A stretch of 64,000 nt of DNA, taken from assembly GCA_002425185.1 (NCBI GenBank), contig DILT01000017.1:62001-126000 (forward strand), read 5' to 3'. The notes under the pieces were generated by a model. The model was not told the origin of the DNA. It made no database searches and saw only the letters and a program-made list of their open reading frames with translations. The translations under genes were made by a program, and so were the position numbers. Positions 59,560-64,000 of the stretch are shown here, piece by piece (position 1 is the stretch's first letter; each line of letters opens with the position of its first letter). The stretch is from Flammeovirgaceae bacterium UBA5585. Its GTDB lineage: Bacteria > Bacteroidota > Bacteroidia > Cytophagales > Cyclobacteriaceae.

Positions 59560-60777
59560 ATGTCAGGCAGAATGAAAGACGCATTTATAATTGAAGGAGT
59601 TCGTACGCCCATTGCGAAGTTCAGAGGTGGTTTATCCGAAGTTCGCGCTGATGACCTGGCGGCCATAACCCTGAAAGCATTGCTTAAAAAATTGCCTGAC
59701 GTTGACCCAACATGCGTAGATGATGTTATCCTCGGATGTCACAACCAGGCCGGAGAAGATAACAGAAATGTAGCCCGGATGGCCTCACTCCTGGCAGGCC
59801 TGCCGGTATCAGTACCCGGTGAAACCATCAATCGCTTGTGCTCCTCCGGTATGTCGGCTGTTATTCATGCCAACCGGGCAATAAAGGCAGGTGATGGTGA
59901 TGTATTTATTGCCGGAGGTGTAGAACACATGACCCGGAGCCCTTATGTGCTTTCCAAAACCAGTGTACCCTATGGTAGTGATGCCAAACTTTACGACAGC
60001 AGTTTTGGTTGGCGATTTGTCAATCCATTAATGAAGAAGCTTTACGGCACGGAAGCTATGGGCGAGACTGCTGAAAACCTGGTAGACATGCATCGCATTT
60101 CCCGAAACGATCAGGATTTATTTGCCTTGCGAAGCCAGCAAAAAGCAGCGAAGGCACGAAACACAAAACGATTGGCTATAGAAATTTTTTCTGTAGAAAT
60201 TCCTCAACGCAAAGGCTCTCCACTTTTCTTTTCAGAAGATGAATTTATAAAACCTGATACCACACTTGAAGCATTGGCCAATCTTAAACCAGCCTTTCGT
60301 GAAAATGGTACAGTCACAGCCGGAAATTCTTCCGGACTAAATGATGGTGCATGTGCACTGCTTATTGCATCAGAAGATGCCGTAAAAAAATATTCACTTA
60401 AACCACTGGCGCGTATTGTGTCGTCACAGGTTGTGGGTGTTGAACCACGCATCATGGGCATTGGCCCGGTAGAAGCTTCCAATAAAGCACTTGCAAAAGC
60501 CGGTTTAAAAATGAGTGACATGGATGTGATTGAACTCAATGAAGCATTCGCAGCTCAAAGTCTGGCGTGCATTCGCTCATGGGGTTTAACTGATGATGAC
60601 CCACGCATCAATCCAAATGGTGGCGCCATTGCATTGGGTCATCCGTTAGGGATGTCGGGGGCTCGTATTTTACTAACTGCAGCCATCGAACTTCAACAAC
60701 AAAAAAATAAGTATGCGTTAAGCACCATGTGTGTAGGCCTTGGTCAAGGCTATGCAACCATCATTGAGCGGGTGTAA
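59560..60777 (+). CDS. Thiolase, 3-oxoadipyl-CoA/acetyl-CoA acyltransferase type
   Basis: The 405-residue thiolase has catalytic Cys94 (NRLCSSGMSAV), the His of GGAIALGHPLG, and the second Cys391 (STMCVGLGQG). The segment GCHNQAGEDNRNVARMASLLAGLP is close to that of 3-oxoadipyl-CoA thiolases (PcaF/PaaJ). The alternative is a general acetyl-CoA acetyltransferase, because no other beta-ketoadipate or phenylacetate gene is in the window. The start may be M1 or M5. The reaction is cleavage of a 3-oxoacyl-CoA with CoA, in the cytoplasm. Confidence 0.93.
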   Translation: MSGRMKDAFIIEGVRTPIAKFRGGLSEVRADDLAAITLKALLKKLPDVDPTCVDDVILGCHNQAGEDNRNVARMASLLAGLPVSVPGETINRLCSSGMSAVIHANRAIKAGDGDVFIAGGVEHMTRSPYVLSKTSVPYGSDAKLYDSSFGWRFVNPLMKKLYGTEAMGETAENLVDMHRISRNDQDLFALRSQQKAAKARNTKRLAIEIFSVEIPQRKGSPLFFSEDEFIKPDTTLEALANLKPAFRENGTVTAGNSSGLNDGACALLIASEDAVKKYSLKPLARIVSSQVVGVEPRIMGIGPVEASNKALAKAGLKMSDMDVIELNEAFAAQSLACIRSWGLTDDDPRINPNGGAIALGHPLGMSGARILLTAAIELQQQKNKYALSTMCVGLGQGYATIIERV

Positions 60778-60909
60778 CACGGTACCTTCGTGAACTCTTT
60801 TAAACGAATTTTTTAAATTTTAGTTCGAATATTTCCTGATATTCTTTTGCGGTGAAATTTGCTTTTGGCTCATGGTTTGTACCTATCCCTACAACAAACC
60901 AATAATGTT

Positions 60910-62166
60910 ATGAAAACGCTTAGGTTAACGGTGTTGTCGTTGGTATTCGTAATGGGTGGAGCGATAACAATATGGGCTCAGCCGAACCGGATTGAGGTGC
61001 CGGGTGATTATTTCAGCCTGGAGGGTGCTTTGGAACTCTTCAAGAAGTCATCCTCACCGGAGGAATTTGAACGTCTACTCAATTCCTCGAACTCGAAGGT
61101 AAACAACCTGGATCTTAACGGAGATGGCGAGATTGATTACATCCGTGTGATCAATAGAAATGAAGGTAATGTGCACACGTTTACCCTTCAGGCTATTGTG
61201 TCGCCAAACGAAAGTCAGGATGTGGCCGTTATTGCGTTGGAAAAATTAGCGAATGGAAAAGCTGTCCTCCACATCACAGGCGATGAAGATATTTATGGTA
61301 TTGAAACAATTATTGAGCCCACGGAAGAGGTTCGCATAAACGCTGGTACCAGTACGGCACGAAATGTTGTAAATGTTTGGACGTGGCCCACTGTTCAATA
61401 TGTTTACAGCCCTTACTATACAACCTGGGTTTCTCCGTGGTCATGGCACAGAAGACCGATTTGGTGGAGCAGCTGGAGGCCGGTTACTTACTATGAGTAC
61501 TATGGCTGGTGGCAACCCTACAGGCCTTACTACACAATATGCCATAGCCCCAGAATTGTATATGCACACCGGATATACCGTCCGTACCGAACAACATCGG
61601 TAGTAGTTTATAACAGGCATCACAGCCAGCTTGCAAACTACCGCTCGGCACACAGGGATGATCGCGAAAGAAGAAGCAATTATATTGACGATCGGAATGG
61701 ACGGAGCAGATCGTATGCTGACGATCGGTCAAACAGAAACCGGTATGACGATGGACGAACTGGCAGAAATCAGTACGATAATCGTTCTAACAATCGCCAC
61801 GATAACAGCATGAACGGAACTGCACCGGCTCGTCAACGTACAACCTATGGTGACCAGGGTAATTCAAGAACATCGCCATCGGTTAACACCCCTACACGAC
61901 AACACGATAAGTCATACACAAACAGAAGAAATGAATCTGCTCCTGCAACTAAACCGGATGTGCGCAGCAGACCTGATAACGGACAGCGTAGCCCTGCCGT
62001 ACAACCTCGAAATGAGGGCACAAAAGGAAGGTCGGGTGAAATGAATACAAACCGAAGTGTACCTCAGCGTGAGTCCCGACCCGCGGTCAGTCATGAGCGT
62101 GGCCGGTCATCAGGAAATACCGATGTAGCCAGACCTGCCCAACGCCAAGGCAAACGAGTGGACTAA
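60910..62166 (+). CDS. Exported low-complexity protein with a calcium-loop-like motif and Tyr/Trp/Pro and Arg/Asn/Asp-rich regions
   Basis: The start at 60910 gives a signal peptide (LTVLSLVFVMGGAITIWAQ). The longer frame from 60859 adds 17 unconvincing residues. The 418-residue protein has a folded N-terminal part of about 150 residues, with an EF-hand-loop-like NLDLNGDGEIDYI. This is followed by a Tyr/Trp/Pro-rich stretch (YSPYYTTWVSPWSWHRRPIWW) and then a long disordered tail of Arg, Asn, Asp, Ser and Gly (for example DDRNGRSRSYADDRSNRNR). A cell-surface or stress-related structural role is possible. I do not recognise a named family. It ends at a two-way terminator. Confidence 0.75.
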   Translation: MKTLRLTVLSLVFVMGGAITIWAQPNRIEVPGDYFSLEGALELFKKSSSPEEFERLLNSSNSKVNNLDLNGDGEIDYIRVINRNEGNVHTFTLQAIVSPNESQDVAVIALEKLANGKAVLHITGDEDIYGIETIIEPTEEVRINAGTSTARNVVNVWTWPTVQYVYSPYYTTWVSPWSWHRRPIWWSSWRPVTYYEYYGWWQPYRPYYTICHSPRIVYAHRIYRPYRTTSVVVYNRHHSQLANYRSAHRDDRERRSNYIDDRNGRSRSYADDRSNRNRYDDGRTGRNQYDNRSNNRHDNSMNGTAPARQRTTYGDQGNSRTSPSVNTPTRQHDKSYTNRRNESAPATKPDVRSRPDNGQRSPAVQPRNEGTKGRSGEMNTNRSVPQRESRPAVSHERGRSSGNTDVARPAQRQGKRVD

Positions 62167-62206
62167 AAAATGATGAAGGAGGGTTAGGTTCCTCCTTCAT
62201 CTTTTT
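62164..62206. terminator. Two-way terminator between convergent genes
   Basis: GATGAAGGAGG (62172-62182) and CCTCCTTCATC (62191-62201) form an 11-bp stem with an 8-base loop. T-runs follow on the plus strand (62202-62206) and, as an A-run at 62165-62170, on the minus strand, so it serves both the low-complexity gene and the D15 gene. Confidence 0.85.
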
Positions 62207-63330
62207 CAAAACGCTTCCGCCACAGAAAAGTAAAAGTATCCTCCTTCCCTTCCTACGGCATAGTCAACGCGAATATTTAAACGCTCTGCCGGATTAACCA
62301 CAAACCGTATCCCTGAACCGACAGAGTACTTCAACGTTTGTGCTTTGATGTCGCTCACACGGTTAAACACATCGCCTAACCCCACAAACGAAACCATACC
62401 AAACCTCCAGAAAAGCGGGTAACGATACTCCAATTGCGTTCCTGCAAAATGTTGGTCTCGAAAACGATTTTTGGGATACCCGCGCAACAGGTCATCGCCT
62501 CCTGCAGTAGACATATCTAAAAAGGGAACATCACCAAAACTTAAACGAAGTCTGCTTTGCAATGCCAGTGTTTTGTTCTTTCCAATCGGCCAATACTGCT
62601 GATAAATTCCATTCAGATTAAAAAATGAAAAGGTACTCCCCAAGGTTGGAGTATACAGGTAAGTAGAAAGTTCTGCCAATTTTCCGGTGCGCGCATTAAT
62701 GGCATTATTCCGGCTGTCAAGTATACCGACCAAGCCAATGGCTGAGCCGGTGCCGCCCTTATACCCGGTAATGGTTCCTTGCTCCAGTGCTCCCCCTTGT
62801 GTGTAACTAAATCCATACTCTCGCTCAAAGTGATAATCCAGTCCGACAAACAGCGAAGGCCTGATTTTTTTAAGGGCAAGATTCTTAACACTTACCAGGC
62901 TGTAAGCATACTTCTCTTCTTGTGCTGCTGTTGTAGCATTACCAATGCCATAAAACCGATCGGGAAAGTTTCGGTAACGAAGCTCGCCTTTGAATAGAAA
63001 ATTTTCGTTTCGTGTAAAGATATTCCACAACCCCCATACATCCAGTTGATCATTTTGGGTGTAATCGGCCAAAAACTGAACATAGGATACCCGCGTTAAT
63101 TTTTCATACTCATAGCGGGGCGGTACTTTAAAATAATACACCCCGGCCCCACCAAACGCCCAGCGGGTATCCGGTGTATAGTAGATTAAGGGCAGCAGAA
63201 AGAAGCCCTTCTTCTCAACAGACAAGGTGTCGGCTAACGGGCTAAAGCCGAATATTTTCTTTTGGGCCAACCCCTTTCCGGAACTCAAAAGAATTAGTAG
63301 GACAAAAAATTTTCTGAATGGCAGTGGCAT
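62206..63330 (-). CDS. D15/BamA-type outer-membrane beta-barrel protein
   Basis: The start at 63330 (MPLPFRKFF) is placed five codons into the longer frame. The 374-residue protein has a signal peptide (FRKFFVLLILLSSGKGLAQ) and a beta-barrel of the surface-antigen D15/TamA type. The conserved LRGYP in GDDLLRGYPKNRFRDQHF is the barrel loop motif of the family. The C-terminal strand is RVDYAVGREGGYFYFSVAEAF. No POTRA domain is visible, so it is a short relative rather than BamA itself. Its 3' end meets the two-way terminator, and a REP-like element lies upstream. Confidence 0.88.
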   Translation of the reverse strand: MPLPFRKFFVLLILLSSGKGLAQKKIFGFSPLADTLSVEKKGFFLLPLIYYTPDTRWAFGGAGVYYFKVPPRYEYEKLTRVSYVQFLADYTQNDQLDVWGLWNIFTRNENFLFKGELRYRNFPDRFYGIGNATTAAQEEKYAYSLVSVKNLALKKIRPSLFVGLDYHFEREYGFSYTQGGALEQGTITGYKGGTGSAIGLVGILDSRNNAINARTGKLAELSTYLYTPTLGSTFSFFNLNGIYQQYWPIGKNKTLALQSRLRLSFGDVPFLDMSTAGGDDLLRGYPKNRFRDQHFAGTQLEYRYPLFWRFGMVSFVGLGDVFNRVSDIKAQTLKYSVGSGIRFVVNPAERLNIRVDYAVGREGGYFYFSVAEAF

Positions 63331-63428
63331 TAACTCAATATTCAAAACCCTTTCAACAAAGATTAAAAATTATGAATAGTATTCGGATATCCCTGCATTG
63401 ATATTTAAGAAAAGCGAACCTATTACTG

Positions 63429-63570
63429 GAAGCCATCTTAAAAAATAGAAAGTACGTCATGGCGAGGGTGCCGGCAGGCAGGGAACTACCGAAGTAATCC
63501 TGTGTTCGGCTTTGAAAGCGTGATTGCTTCACTTCAATCGCAATGACGGCAATATTTTTGAGATGGCTTC
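63429..63570. repeat. REP-like hairpin element
   Basis: GAAGCCATCT (63429-63438) pairs with AGATGGCTTC (63561-63570). Inside it, a CGTCATGGCGAGG-like arm and a GATTGCTTC...CGCAATGACGG arm resemble the widespread CGTCATTGCGAGG/AAGCAATC repeats found in many bacterial genomes. A GGCAGGCAGG block is inserted in the left arm (63471-63482). It lies between the D15 gene and the MpaB-like gene, both leftward. Confidence 0.7.
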
Positions 63571-63583
63571 TAACCAGATGTTA

Positions 63584-64000
63584 TTATTTTGAGCGGCCGA
63601 TAGTTAATGTAACAGTATCCTGTAGCAACCTATGCTGACGGAGCATAGCTTCAAATGTGCTTTGATGAGGTAATAAAAAGTTTTTTACTTCTTTGGATGC
63701 CGAAAGAAAGGATGTCATCCGATCGGCAAAAGTATTTCGTTTCAATCCCAAATATCCACCCACCTGCGACCCAACCAGATAATTTATTTGCGACTCAATT
63801 AAAAGTGTCTGATCCTTCGGCACAACCGATTTATAATAGTTCAGCAATGCCTTTGTTAGCTCAACACCTTCCATTGACTTTTTGAAATTTCTCCTTTTTA
63901 TGACTTGAGCCAGTCGATATCCCTCCAGGTACGATTCTGGAAGTAACGTTTCATCAATGGCTAATTGATAACCAATGTATCGCCATAAATAAATAAAATC
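63584..64000 (-). CDS. MpaB-family oxygenase-like protein (DUF2236), C-terminal part
   Basis: The minus-strand frame is open from base 64000 to the stop at 63584, giving the last 138 residues. They begin DFIYLWRYIGYQLAIDETLLPES, which fits the WRYxGxxLGI...LP segment of the DUF2236 family (MpaB/latex-clearing-protein-like oxygenases). The heme-ligand region usual in the family lies upstream and is outside the window. A role as haem-dependent oxygenase is therefore only by family. No neighbours beyond the D15 gene can be seen. Confidence 0.72.
   Translation of the reverse strand, partial: DFIYLWRYIGYQLAIDETLLPESYLEGYRLAQVIKRRNFKKSMEGVELTKALLNYYKSVVPKDQTLLIESQINYLVGSQVGGYLGLKRNTFADRMTSFLSASKEVKNFLLPHQSTFEAMLRQHRLLQDTVTLTIGRSK

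Noticed and set aside
1..64000. CRISPR arrays, rRNA, tRNA and transposase genes
   Set aside because: No regularly spaced repeats, no tRNA-like cloverleaf and no transposase motif (DDE or HUH) was found while reading both strands.

Overview
The window looks like a chromosome segment of a free-living Bacteroidota, most likely a Cytophagales. The grounds are type IX secretion C-terminal signals of both kinds (type A on the first gene, the gliding-motility or type B kind on the 1,302-residue gene), GH97 and GH127 enzymes, many 'CQ' or lipobox signal peptides on outer-membrane proteins, FtsX-type permeases, and -7 promoter elements close to TAnnTTTG. No species can be named from sequence alone. 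I see no rRNA, tRNA, CRISPR array or intact transposase.

Region 1 (1-22.1 kb) is mostly house-keeping or stable genes: the end of a secreted subtilisin, rpe, an LpoB/COG3014 lipoprotein pair, an outer-membrane protein, gyrA, a TPR protein, a carbohydrate cluster (GH127, aldose 1-epimerase, and a TIM-barrel protein fused to a formylglycine-generating-enzyme-like domain), an ABC-F ATPase, and a complete RND efflux operon read leftwards.

Region 2 (22.1-49.1 kb) is accessory and mosaic. It holds three GlxA/DJ-1 paralogues, two related quinone-oxidoreductase-like enzymes, several small membrane proteins (DUF4386, DUF3817, DoxX), a class B1 metallo-beta-lactamase, a VapBC-like pair whose toxin is frameshifted, a frameshifted cyclase, and a copper-type cluster (multicopper oxidase, a 52-residue cysteine-repeat metallothionein-like protein, and an AraC regulator with an N-terminal CxxC metal motif). 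Degenerate repeats of 60-170 bp sit just after gene ends. Two good copies flank the toxin-antitoxin pair as direct repeats. Decayed material includes a fossil fragment of the DoxX gene.

The clearest regulatory signal is a 28-bp box found three times, always pointing at the gene and always exactly 20 bp before a -7 element. It lies in front of the multicopper oxidase, the five-gene esterase operon and a membrane-protein gene. The AraC/CxxC regulator gene lies beside one copy and is the obvious candidate to bind it. A separate set of three GGACA repeats at 10-11 bp spacing lies between the GlxA gene at 26.05 kb and the divergent hydrolase/OMP/S41 operon.

Region 3 (49.2-64 kb) returns to typical Cytophagales genes: a large secreted FG-GAP/gliding C-terminal protein, a pirin, an FtsX/MacB-type permease, a GH97 alpha-glucosidase, a gluconokinase without a normal start codon, a 3-oxoadipyl-CoA-type thiolase, a low-complexity secreted protein, a D15-type outer-membrane protein, a REP-like hairpin, and the C-terminal part of an MpaB-family protein that runs off the window.
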